DNA of 12,786 nt from a bacterium (GTDB lineage Bacteria; Patescibacteriota; Minisyncoccia; Minisyncoccales; JAGLPU01): positions 1-12,786 of the forward strand of contig JAUVEE010000019.1 in assembly GCA_030594935.1 (NCBI GenBank). Direction: 5' to 3'. Positions 1-6,411 of the stretch are shown piece by piece. The notes under the pieces were generated by a model. The model was not told the origin of the DNA. It searched no databases and saw nothing but the letters and a program-made list of their open reading frames with translations. The translations under genes and the position numbers were made by a program. How positions within the stretch are numbered: the stretch's first letter is position 1; each line of letters starts with the position of its first letter.

Positions 1-378
1 AAAGGCCATTATGATATTGTTAATATAACCGAAGAAATCGAGAAAGCCGTGGCTGAATCCGGGATCAAAGAAGGAATGGTGTTTGTTTTCACCAAAGGCT
101 CTACCGTGGCTTTAACAACCATGGAGTACGAAGAAGGAGTGATTGAGGATTTAAAAAAGGTTTTTGAACAGCTGGCTCCGGAAAACGCTGATTACCAGCA
201 CCATTTAAAGTGGGGCGACCATAATGGCGCCGCTCACATTAAATCAGCCTTAATGAAAACTGATTTGGCTTTTCCCGTGGAAGAAGGCAAAATTTATCTG
301 GGAACCTGGCAGCAGATTGTTTTGATTGATTTTGACGAGCGTGCCCGGGAAAGGGAAATTATGGTAAAAATAATATAA
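1..378 (+). CDS. yjbQ: YjbQ/UPF0047 family protein (secondary thiamine-phosphate synthase type), 5' truncated
   Basis: The reading frame is open from base 1 to a TAA at 376-378, so the start lies left of the window; 125 codons are visible, close to the usual 130-140 residue family length. The visible part carries the family landmarks: FTKGSTVALTT near the front, a central GDHNGAAHIKSAL block, then YLGTWQQIVLIDFD near the end. These match the UPF0047 fold, where conserved His, Asp and Glu residues line a pocket. E. coli YjbQ has been reported to show weak thiamine-phosphate synthase activity; the physiological role is unsettled. It is the first visible gene of a five-gene operon, and its stop is one base from the SufC-like start. 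The ThiD2-ThiE fusion at the other end makes a thiamine link plausible, but that is inference from context. Confidence 0.88.
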   Translation, partial: KGHYDIVNITEEIEKAVAESGIKEGMVFVFTKGSTVALTTMEYEEGVIEDLKKVFEQLAPENADYQHHLKWGDHNGAAHIKSALMKTDLAFPVEEGKIYLGTWQQIVLIDFDERAREREIMVKII

Positions 379-379
379 T

Positions 380-1090
380 ATGTTTTTTACAGTCAAGAAC
401 TTAAAAGTCAGCAGCGAAAATAAAGAAATCCTCAAAGGGGTTGATTTAGAGTTGAAAAAAGGAGAACTGCAGGCGATTTTAGGCCCTAACGGTTCCGGCA
501 AAAGTGTTTTAGCCCAAGCGATTATGGGCAATCCCAAATATGAAATAAGAACAGGCCAGATATTGTTTTTAGGGAAAAACATTGCCAAGCTTTCTTCTTC
601 TCAGCGAGCCAGGCTGGGAATTGCTTTGTCTTGGCAGAATCCTCCGGCCATTAAGGGAGTAAAACTGTCTCAATTGCTGGAAAAGATTACCAAAAGCAAG
701 GCTTCCCAAGCTAAAGTCGGGATTACTGCCTTATTGGATCGGGAAGTAAATTTAAATTATTCGGGCGGGGAAAAAAAACTTTCCGAACTGCAGCAGATCT
801 TAAGTTTAAAGCCCAAGCTGGTTATTCTGGATGAAATTGACGCGGGCTTGGATTTGAAAAAAACAGAAGAGGTGGCTGAGATCATTCGCCGGGAATTGGT
901 CGCTAAAAATATCGCCGTATTATTAATTACCCATTCCGGAGAGATTCTAAAGTTTCTCCAGCCGGAGATAGTCAACGTAATGGTTAGAGGAAGAATTATC
1001 TGCCGCCACAAGGGTTATCAAAAAGTGCTAAAAACAATTAAAGACTATGGTTATGAAAGGTGCAAAAAACACGCATTATTTACAGATTGA
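380..1090 (+). CDS. sufC: SufC/SmsC-like ABC ATPase of iron-sulfur cluster assembly
   Basis: A 236-residue cytosolic ABC ATPase with no membrane segment. Visible motifs in order: Walker A GPNGSGKS (35-42), Q-loop Q86, signature NYSGGEKK (126-133), Walker B LVILDEIDAGLD (147-158), and the switch histidine in LLITH (H185). The ILDEIDAGLD form and the lack of a transporter partner point to SufC, which drives cluster assembly on a SufB/SufD scaffold. The start at 380 lies one base after the upstream stop, so translation is probably coupled. The next gene encodes the scaffold, giving the ATPase-scaffold pair seen in archaea and named SMS (SUF-like minimal system) in recent literature. No desulfurase gene (sufS), sufU or sufE is visible here; it may lie elsewhere. 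Confidence 0.92.
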   Translation: MFFTVKNLKVSSENKEILKGVDLELKKGELQAILGPNGSGKSVLAQAIMGNPKYEIRTGQILFLGKNIAKLSSSQRARLGIALSWQNPPAIKGVKLSQLLEKITKSKASQAKVGITALLDREVNLNYSGGEKKLSELQQILSLKPKLVILDEIDAGLDLKKTEEVAEIIRRELVAKNIAVLLITHSGEILKFLQPEIVNVMVRGRIICRHKGYQKVLKTIKDYGYERCKKHALFTD

Positions 1091-1961
1091 TAATAAGGTG
1101 AAAAAGATCTGCCGGCCGGAAGGAGTGGAAATCCTGCCGGCAGGATTGGCTTGGAAAAAATACGATTGGACCAGGAAGTATTTTGCTTTAAAACCAAGCA
1201 GTGGTTATTTCATTTGGGCAAGAAAACAAACTAAAAACCCTTTGCTCAGCTGCGTTTCCATTTCCAGTCCAAGAATTAAACAGCGAATGCAAAATTTACT
1301 GGTGGTGGAAGATAATATAAAAATAGATATTCAGGGAACTTGCAATAGTTTAAAGAAAGATTTAAACGGTTTTCATCAGGCCAGCGGCAAGATTGTTATC
1401 AAACAGGGAGCGAAAGTAAACTATCAGCATGTTCATTCCTGGGGAGAAAAGGATATAGTGGAAACCAGCTATCAGTTTTTCTTGGAAAAAGATGCCCGGC
1501 TGAACTATAATTATCAAGTGATTATGCCGCCCCGAGAGCTCAAAACAAACAATCGTTTAATTCTCCAGGAGAATGCCAGCGCTAATTTGGAAATGTCAGC
1601 TGCCTGCGTGGAAACCAAATTTGACATTAAAGAGAGTTTGATCCTTAAAGGCAGGAATGCCTCCGGAATGTTGAAATTAAGGCTGGCGGCCGGCAAAAAC
1701 AGCCGGATCTCAGCTAATTCTCAGATAAAAGCTGAAGCCGAAGCCAAAGGCCATTTGGATTGCCAGGGACTATTAACAGACGAGAAGGCAGTAGTTTCCC
1801 TGGTTCCGGCCCTGGTTTGCTCTCATCAAAAAGCCCGGATTACTCATGAAGCTTCAATCGGCCGAGTTTCCGAAGAACAATTGAATTATTTAATGATGAG
1901 AGGACTGACTGAAAAACAAGCCTTGGATTTGATTATTAACGGCTTCTTGGATTATGAGTGA
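1047..1961 (+). CDS. sufB: Short SufB/SufD-family scaffold protein (SmsB-like)
   Basis: A 304-residue protein whose middle is beta-rich with no membrane segment. Its C-terminal core reads THEASIGRVSEEQLNYLMMRGL, the hallmark of the SufBD family, followed by LIINGFL. It pairs with the SufC-like ATPase as the scaffold on which Fe-S clusters are built. His267-Glu268 correspond to the conserved HE of SufB; Cys258 lies nine residues upstream. At 304 residues it is much shorter than SufB (about 470-490) or SufD (about 420), as in archaeal single-scaffold systems. The start at 1047 overlaps sufC by 44 bases and has no clear Shine-Dalgarno site; ATG 1053 or GTG 1098 in the same frame are alternatives. 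Whether it acts as a homodimer is inference: no second SufB/SufD gene is visible. Confidence 0.88.
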   Translation: MVMKGAKNTHYLQIDNKVKKICRPEGVEILPAGLAWKKYDWTRKYFALKPSSGYFIWARKQTKNPLLSCVSISSPRIKQRMQNLLVVEDNIKIDIQGTCNSLKKDLNGFHQASGKIVIKQGAKVNYQHVHSWGEKDIVETSYQFFLEKDARLNYNYQVIMPPRELKTNNRLILQENASANLEMSAACVETKFDIKESLILKGRNASGMLKLRLAAGKNSRISANSQIKAEAEAKGHLDCQGLLTDEKAVVSLVPALVCSHQKARITHEASIGRVSEEQLNYLMMRGLTEKQALDLIINGFLDYE

Positions 1962-2517
1962 ATTTGAAAAATTAAGAGACGAGATAATAGCTTGCGAAAA
2001 ATGTCCTCTTGCTAAGACAAGGACCTTGCCGGTGATCGGCCAGGGCAGCCATCAGGCTAAAATAGTTTTCTGCGGAGAAGCTCCGGGAGCTTCCGAAGAT
2101 AAGACCGGGCGGCCCTTTTGCGGAGCCGCCGGCAAGATTTTGGATGAATTATTGGAATCAGTGGGCATTAAAAGAGAAGAAGTCTATATCTGCAACATCC
2201 TGAAGTGCCGGCCTCCGGAGAACCGCAATCCCAAAACAGAAGAGATAGCAGCCTGCACTCCTTATTTGGAAAAACAGCTGGAAATTATTAAGCCCAAAGT
2301 GGTTTGCACCTTGGGTAATTATTCCACCGGCTTTATCCTGGAGAAATACGGTTTAGACAACAAGATTCAGGGAATAAGCAAGATCCACGGACAGATTTTT
2401 GAGCCGGAGCAGGATTTTGTCATCATTCCTCTCTATCATCCGGCCGTGGCCACCTATAACCGGAATATGATTGAAGAGCTGAAAAAAGACTTTCAAGTTT
2501 TGAAAAAACATGCTTAG
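1954..2517 (+). CDS. udg: Family 4 uracil-DNA glycosylase, [4Fe-4S] type
   Basis: A 187-residue enzyme that removes uracil from DNA to start base-excision repair. Four cysteines that should bind a [4Fe-4S] cluster are present: C14 and C17 (CEKC), C85 (LKCRPPENRNP) and C101. The catalytic motif GEAPGASED (41-49) is the family 4 form, and the leucine-loop motif appears as YHPAVAT with HPA at 162-164. Length fits the family (about 190-220). The start overlaps the stop of the scaffold gene by eight bases, and its own end overlaps the next start by eight, so the three genes are very likely one transcript. The enzyme is an obvious client for the Fe-S assembly pair immediately upstream. The assignment is firm; only the exact uracil specificity is assumed from the family. 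Confidence 0.93.
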   Translation: MSEFEKLRDEIIACEKCPLAKTRTLPVIGQGSHQAKIVFCGEAPGASEDKTGRPFCGAAGKILDELLESVGIKREEVYICNILKCRPPENRNPKTEEIAACTPYLEKQLEIIKPKVVCTLGNYSTGFILEKYGLDNKIQGISKIHGQIFEPEQDFVIIPLYHPAVATYNRNMIEELKKDFQVLKKHA

Positions 2518-3490
2518 CCTTATTGACGCTAATTTGAACAGAGCCAAGGAAGGCTTAAGGGTAACAGAAGATATTGCCCGTTTTATTCTGGCCGACAAAG
2601 GCTTAACTCAAGAAATAAAACAGGCTCGGCATCAAATAACTTCAGCCGGAATAAAGCTTATCCTATCCAGAAACAAAGATGTTGGCGCCAGGCTGGAAAA
2701 TAAGACGGAAATGCTGAGAAAAGATTATCAGGATATTGCCCAAGCTAATTTTTGCCGGACAGAGGAAGCTTTGCGGGTTTTAGAAGAGTTTTCCAAGCTG
2801 ACTGACGTAAAAGCGAGTAAAAAGTTCAAAGAGATCAGATTTAAACTTTATCTTTTAGAAAAAGAAATGATTAAAGAACTAAACAAGACTAATTTTAAGA
2901 GCGGACTTTATTTAATTGTTTGTCCGGAACTGTCAAAGAACTGTCTTGAAATCGTTCAAAAAGGAATCAAAGGAGGGGTGAAAATTATCCAGTTAAGGGC
3001 CAAAGAGATGCCTGATAATAAAGTATTGGCTTTAGCTAAGAAGATAAGAGCAATTACTAAAAAAGCCAAAGTCCAGTTTATTGTTAATGACCGTGTTGAT
3101 GTAGCTTTGGCAGTGGACGCGGACGGAGTTCATCTGGGACAGGACGATTTGCCGATTAAAGCAGCCAAACAGCTATTGGAGGGTAAAATCATTGGGATAT
3201 CAGTTCATTCCGTGCCAGAGGCTGTTAAAGCGGAAAAACAAGGGGCGGATTATGTTGGTCTGGGTCAGATATTCCACACAGAGACCAAGCAAGGAAAGGT
3301 TTTGGGAGTAAAAATGATTCCCAGAGTAAAAAAAGCAATCAGGATTCCGCTGGTGGCCATTGGCGGTATTAATAAAAACAATGCTCAAGAAGTTTTAAGA
3401 GCCGGAGCAGACTGCGTGGCTGTTGTTTCCGCGATATGCGATGCCAAAGATGTTGCCAAAGCCGCTAGAGAGCTAGCAACATTATTGTAA
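2510..3490 (+). CDS. thiE: ThiD2-ThiE fusion: HMP-P kinase domain plus thiamine-phosphate synthase
   Basis: A 326-residue two-domain cytosolic protein. Residues 1 to about 120 match ThiD2, a non-canonical hydroxymethylpyrimidine-phosphate kinase: it opens DANLNRAKEGLRVTEDIARF (6-26), and a related block NFCRTEEALRVLEEF recurs at 81-95. Residues about 130-326 are ThiE, which joins HMP-PP to thiazole phosphate to make thiamine phosphate. Its landmarks are IIQLRAK (160-166), VNDRVD (193-198), ADGVHLGQDDLP (205-216), GQIFHTETK (253-261; the family usually has GP where this has GQ) and LVAIGGI near the end. It overlaps the glycosylase gene by eight bases and ends the operon. No thiC, thiG, thiM or thiL is visible, so the substrates are probably salvaged or made elsewhere; that is inference. 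Confidence 0.92.
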   Translation: MLSLIDANLNRAKEGLRVTEDIARFILADKGLTQEIKQARHQITSAGIKLILSRNKDVGARLENKTEMLRKDYQDIAQANFCRTEEALRVLEEFSKLTDVKASKKFKEIRFKLYLLEKEMIKELNKTNFKSGLYLIVCPELSKNCLEIVQKGIKGGVKIIQLRAKEMPDNKVLALAKKIRAITKKAKVQFIVNDRVDVALAVDADGVHLGQDDLPIKAAKQLLEGKIIGISVHSVPEAVKAEKQGADYVGLGQIFHTETKQGKVLGVKMIPRVKKAIRIPLVAIGGINKNNAQEVLRAGADCVAVVSAICDAKDVAKAARELATLL

Positions 3491-3545
3491 TTTTATAACA
3501 TCTATTGTATAAAGATAATCCAACAGTTCTTAAATAATTCAATGC

Positions 3546-3552
3546 AGGAGGG
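3546..3552 (+). promoter_or_regulatory. Strong Shine-Dalgarno site
   Basis: AGGAGGG lies six bases before the ATG at 3559. It fixes the start of an otherwise unrecognised gene and supports that it is translated. By contrast, several other genes here have no such site. Confidence 0.8.
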
Positions 3553-3558
3553 ATTATC

Positions 3559-3930
3559 ATGGAAGAATTTCCGGAAAGGCTAAAAGGAAAAATGAAGGAG
3601 GTGGTTATAAGATTACCTCGATTTATAGAAGGGGACGCTAAGAGTTGTCTGCGCACCATTGCTAGAAGATTTCTTTGGAAAATGTATTCTCAGGAAATAG
3701 AAACAGGGGCCTTTGGCTGGTCCAGAAAGGACGGGAAAATTTCCGTTGACACTGTCGGGAGATGGATTTTCGGAATTCCGGGATATAAAGGGAATCTTGT
3801 GGTAATAAAGTTTGAAGACAATGAAGCCACGGTTGGATTTCCCCGGAAATCACCAAAAATTGTCCATCAATTCGTCACTGAAATGAAAGAAAAAACTGAA
3901 AAAAATAGTTTAAGCGGCCAGAAGCCTTAA
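3559..3930 (+). CDS. Unrecognised 123-residue soluble protein
   Basis: I do not recognise a family. The protein has no signal peptide or membrane segment. Residues 1-45 are basic and look helical (KGKMKEVVIRLPRF and TIARRFLWKMY); the middle is rich in Gly, Trp and aromatic residues (GAFGWSRKDGKISVDTVGRWIFGIPGYKGNL) and looks like beta strands, and the tail is charged. The start is well supported by AGGAGGG six bases upstream. It is a single-gene unit: 68 bases separate it from the thiamine gene, and an intrinsic terminator overlaps its stop codon. Codon use looks like its neighbours, so there is no sign of recent transfer. The clear translation signals and dedicated terminator make it a real gene despite the lack of homology I can name. 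Confidence 0.75.
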   Translation: MEEFPERLKGKMKEVVIRLPRFIEGDAKSCLRTIARRFLWKMYSQEIETGAFGWSRKDGKISVDTVGRWIFGIPGYKGNLVVIKFEDNEATVGFPRKSPKIVHQFVTEMKEKTEKNSLSGQKP

Positions 3931-3948
3931 TTTCTGGTCTTGTTTTTT
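3916..3948 (+). terminator. Intrinsic terminator of the 123-residue gene
   Basis: GGCCAGAA (3916-3923) pairs with TTCTGGTC (3932-3939), one G-U pair included, with an 8-base loop, followed by TTGTTTTTT. The stop codon at 3928-3930 lies in the loop. Confidence 0.85.
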
Positions 3949-3986
3949 AATCCTTAATAATGCTTTTTGCCCTTGACTATAGTTTT

Positions 3987-4001
3987 AGCTTAACTTAAGC
4001 T
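3987..4001 (+). repeat. 15-base perfect palindrome, possible operator
   Basis: AGCTTAA-C-TTAAGCT is a perfect inverted repeat. It lies between a TTGACT at 3973-3978 and a TATAAA at 4004-4009, but those two are 25 bases apart, too far for an ordinary promoter. It sits about 70 bases before the DUF5679 gene. A role as operator is inference. Confidence 0.35.
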
Positions 4002-4069
4002 TATATAAAGCTGTGGAAAACCGAAATAAAGGTCGCTTTTAAATATAGTAATTAAATTTATATATCATC

Positions 4070-4228
4070 ATGGAGGCATATTGTGTAAAATGCAAAGCAA
4101 AGAGGGAGATGAAAGACCCTCAAGAAGTTGAAATGAAAGGCAAAGGAGATGTTAAGCGCAGAGCAATGACCGGAACTTGTCCGGAGTGCGGAACTAAGAT
4201 GTTCAGAATTTTAGGGAAAAACGATTAA
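4070..4228 (+). CDS. DUF5679-type zinc-ribbon small protein (52 residues)
   Basis: A 52-residue ORF from ATG 4070 to TAA 4226-4228. It has two CxxC pairs, YCVKC (4-8) and CPEC (37-40), spaced as in a small zinc ribbon, and an opening MEAYCVKCKAKREM that matches the DUF5679 family, frequent in Patescibacteria. It ends with GTKMFRIL, also typical of the family. The function is unknown; a role in nucleic-acid binding or protein contacts is a guess from the fold. There is no Shine-Dalgarno site. A TATATA box at 4059-4064 ends five bases before the ATG, which suggests a leaderless mRNA. An intrinsic terminator follows within 20 bases, so it is a single-gene unit. Confidence 0.85.
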   Translation: MEAYCVKCKAKREMKDPQEVEMKGKGDVKRRAMTGTCPECGTKMFRILGKND

Positions 4229-4244
4229 TCAGATTCTAGAAGAG

Positions 4245-4273
4245 ACAGCCCTGTTAAGGCGGGGCTGTTTTTT
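4245..4273 (+). terminator. Intrinsic terminator of the DUF5679 gene
   Basis: ACAGCCCTG (4245-4253) pairs with CGGGGCTGT (4260-4268) including one G-U pair, around the loop TTAAGG; a run of six T follows (4268-4273). Confidence 0.9.
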
Positions 4274-4277
4274 ATGC

Positions 4278-4292
4278 TATGATTAGATAATG
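4278..4292 (+). promoter_or_regulatory. Candidate -10 box of a leaderless start
   Basis: TATGAT at 4278-4283 is followed by exactly six bases and then the ATG at 4290, so transcription would begin at or beside the A of the start codon. No Shine-Dalgarno site is present. No good -35 is visible because the upstream terminator occupies that place. Confidence 0.45.
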
Positions 4293-5138
4293 GAAAAGAG
4301 AAAGCTTCTTATTCTGATAATCTTGGGCACACTGGTCCTGCTCAACTTTTTAGCTTGGGATAGAGCTTTTAATAATATCCCGGAGCTGGAAGTAAGCTTC
4401 TTTGACATTGGCCAGGGAGACGCTATCTTTATTGAAACTCCGTTCGGCTATCAAGTTCTAATTGACGGAGGCCCGACCTCCGTTATTTTGGATAAGCTGG
4501 CAAAGGAGATGCCTTTGGGCGACAGAACAATTGATCTGATGATCCTGACTCATCCGGAGCATGACCATTATGGCGGCTTAATAAAGGTTTTAGAGCAGTA
4601 TCAGGTGGATAATATCTTATGGACCGGAATAGTCAGGGAAACCGCGGAATTCAAGAAATGGCAGGAATTGATTGCCCAAGAGGGAGCTGATATTATCATT
4701 GCCCAGGCCGGACAGCGGATAATGTTTAAGACAGCCTATTTGGAGGTTCTGCACCCTTTTGAGAGTTTGGAGGGACAGACTTCTAAAAGCGTTAACAATA
4801 CATCCATTGTTCTCCGTTTGGTTTTTCAAGACAAGCTTTTTCTTTTTACCGGTGATGCCTTTAAGGCGGTGGAAAAAAAGCTGGCAAGCAAAGAAGAATT
4901 AAGAGCTGATGTCTTGAAAGTCGGCCATCACGGCAGCAAGACTTCCAGCGCCGATGAATTTATTCAAGAAGTTTCTCCGGAAATAGCAGTAATTTCCTGC
5001 GGCGCCGGCAATTCTTACGGCCATCCCCACGAGGAAGTCTTGGCAGTTTTAGAAAAGTTTGCTATAAGAATTTTAAGAACTGACGAAGACGGAGACATTA
5101 AGATCGTCAGCAATGGCATTGATTATAAAATTGAATGA
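4290..5138 (+). CDS. ComEC-like metallo-beta-lactamase-fold protein, membrane anchored
   Basis: A 282-residue protein with an N-terminal hydrophobic helix (about 5-23, preceded by basic residues) and then a single metallo-beta-lactamase-fold domain, predicted outside the membrane. Metal-site motifs are visible: FDIGQGDA (38-45), LIDGG (57-61), THPEHDH (87-93), TGDA with D189, HHGS (213-216) and GHPH (244-247). FDIGQGDA and HHGSKTSS are typical of the C-terminal domain of ComEC, the DNA uptake channel, and of stand-alone relatives. The ComEC channel region is absent, so this is a separate hydrolase, perhaps a nuclease or phosphodiesterase; the substrate is unknown. Its stop overlaps the next start as ATGA (5135-5138), so translation is likely coupled with the kinase-like gene. 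The start may be leaderless. Confidence 0.85.
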   Translation: MEKRKLLILIILGTLVLLNFLAWDRAFNNIPELEVSFFDIGQGDAIFIETPFGYQVLIDGGPTSVILDKLAKEMPLGDRTIDLMILTHPEHDHYGGLIKVLEQYQVDNILWTGIVRETAEFKKWQELIAQEGADIIIAQAGQRIMFKTAYLEVLHPFESLEGQTSKSVNNTSIVLRLVFQDKLFLFTGDAFKAVEKKLASKEELRADVLKVGHHGSKTSSADEFIQEVSPEIAVISCGAGNSYGHPHEEVLAVLEKFAIRILRTDEDGDIKIVSNGIDYKIE

Positions 5139-6217
5139 TTATTTATAAAAATATGGAATTCCCAATTTATAGCACCAAGATAAAAGAAGTAGACCGGAAA
5201 TTTAATCTGACCGATCCTAAAGAGCGCCTGGAATATTTTGAATTAAAAGCCGGCCCGGAGATTAAAAAAATAAAAGATTATTTAGAAAATAATAGTTTTA
5301 TCGCTTATTTTTTAGGCAAGAAAAATTCCGGCAAAGGAACTTATTCCAAAATGTTTGCGGAGATAGTGGATCCTGATAAGATAGCCCATATTTCGGTTGG
5401 CGATGTTGTCAGAGATATACATGAAAACATTGCTTCCGATAAAAGCAAAAAAAAGGAACTGATTGATTGGCTCACTCAAAATTATAGAGGATATGTTTCG
5501 GTTGAAAAAACAATCGAAGATTTGTTTAACAGAGACACTGAAACACTGCTTCCCACCGAATTCATTTTAGCCCTGGTTCAGAGGGAAATAAGCAAAATGC
5601 CGAAAAAATCTCTTTTTATTGACGGTTTTCCCAGAGAGTTAGACCAAATATCTTATTCTTTGTTTTTCAGAAATCTTATTGACTACAGAAAGGATCCTGA
5701 TCTTTTTGTCTTAATTGATGTTCCTGACGATGTGATCAATGAAAGGATCAAATGGCGGAGAATTTGTCCGGTTTGTAAAACTTCCAGAAATTTGAAATTG
5801 CTGGCCACTTCAAAAGCGGGCTACGACAAAGAGAAAGAGGAATTTTATCTAATTTGCGACAATCCTCAGTGCCAAAAAGAAAGAATGGTCCAAAAAGAAG
5901 GAGACGAGCTGGGAATTGAACCGATCAAAAACCGTCTAGCCAAGGACGGAACATTAATTGAAAAAGCCTTTTCTCTTTACGGAATTCCCAAGGTGCTTTT
6001 GAGAAACTCTATTCCGACAGAAAAAGCTCCAGAAGTTGTTGATGATTACGAAATTACTCCGGAATACTATTACGAACTGGATGATAAAAATAAAGTGCAA
6101 ATAATGGAAAGGCCTTGGCAGGTTAAAGACAATAAAGGTGTTCCTTCTTACAGTTTAATGCCGCCGCCCGTGGTAGTATCAATGATTAAACAGATAGCAT
6201 CTGTTCTGCATCTTTAG
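5135..6217 (+). CDS. Large adenylate-kinase-like nucleotide kinase with Cys4 lid
   Basis: A 360-residue protein with an adenylate kinase core: P-loop GKKNSGKGT (61-69), SVGDVVR (87-93) in place of the usual STGDMLR, DGFPREL (163-169), and a lid with C211, C214, C241 and C246 that should bind zinc. The arginine pattern RIKWRR (204-209) and NRLAKDGTLIEKAF fit the region that closes over ATP. Adenylate kinase makes 2 ADP from ATP and AMP. Typical enzymes are about 190-220 residues. Here about 55 residues precede the P-loop and about 60 follow the core; the C-terminal part has EYYYELDD and PPPVV. The start overlaps the previous stop; in-frame ATG at residue 7 is an alternative. Substrate may be another NMP. 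No terminator is visible after it. Confidence 0.83.
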   Translation: MIIYKNMEFPIYSTKIKEVDRKFNLTDPKERLEYFELKAGPEIKKIKDYLENNSFIAYFLGKKNSGKGTYSKMFAEIVDPDKIAHISVGDVVRDIHENIASDKSKKKELIDWLTQNYRGYVSVEKTIEDLFNRDTETLLPTEFILALVQREISKMPKKSLFIDGFPRELDQISYSLFFRNLIDYRKDPDLFVLIDVPDDVINERIKWRRICPVCKTSRNLKLLATSKAGYDKEKEEFYLICDNPQCQKERMVQKEGDELGIEPIKNRLAKDGTLIEKAFSLYGIPKVLLRNSIPTEKAPEVVDDYEITPEYYYELDDKNKVQIMERPWQVKDNKGVPSYSLMPPPVVVSMIKQIASVLHL

Positions 6218-6237
6218 AAATAAGACGATTTTGCGGG

Positions 6238-6265
6238 TTGATTATTTATCTGCTTATGATATAAT
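6238..6265 (+). promoter_or_regulatory. Strong promoter with extended -10, for the 6272-6441 RNA
   Basis: -35 TTGATT at 6238-6243, a 16-base spacer, and a perfect TATAAT at 6260-6265 preceded by TGA (extended -10). Transcription would start near 6272. It is one of the closest matches to the sigma-70 consensus in the window and it does not precede a normal gene. Confidence 0.8.
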
Positions 6266-6331
6266 ATAAGTGGTTCTGTAGATCTTTTTACTTAAATTCT
6301 AACACAAAGTTTTTCTAGGAGGTCCAATCAT

Positions 6332-6382
6332 TTGCATAACTCTTGGGTTATGCGTGAGGACTTCAATCTGGATTCTTTTTAA
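6332..6382 (+). CDS. Possible 16-residue small ORF inside the candidate RNA
   Basis: TTG at 6332 starts 16 codons that end in TAA at 6380-6382. The product would be MHNSWVMREDFNLDSF. A perfect AGGAGGT (6317-6323) lies eight bases before the TTG, which is ideal spacing. However, the same AGGAGGT is buried in a 7-bp helix (6319-6325 with 6358-6364), and the start codon abuts the tip hairpin. So it could be a regulated leader peptide, or the purine-rich motif could have another role and the ORF be chance. I see no similar peptide that I can name. Confidence 0.3.
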   Translation: MHNSWVMREDFNLDSF

Positions 6383-6411
6383 GAATTTATTTCAGAAAGC
6401 TGCAGGGCCAT

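Noticed and set aside
3973..4009. TTGACT and TATAAA as a promoter
   Set aside because: The spacer is 25 bases, far more than the usual 16-18.
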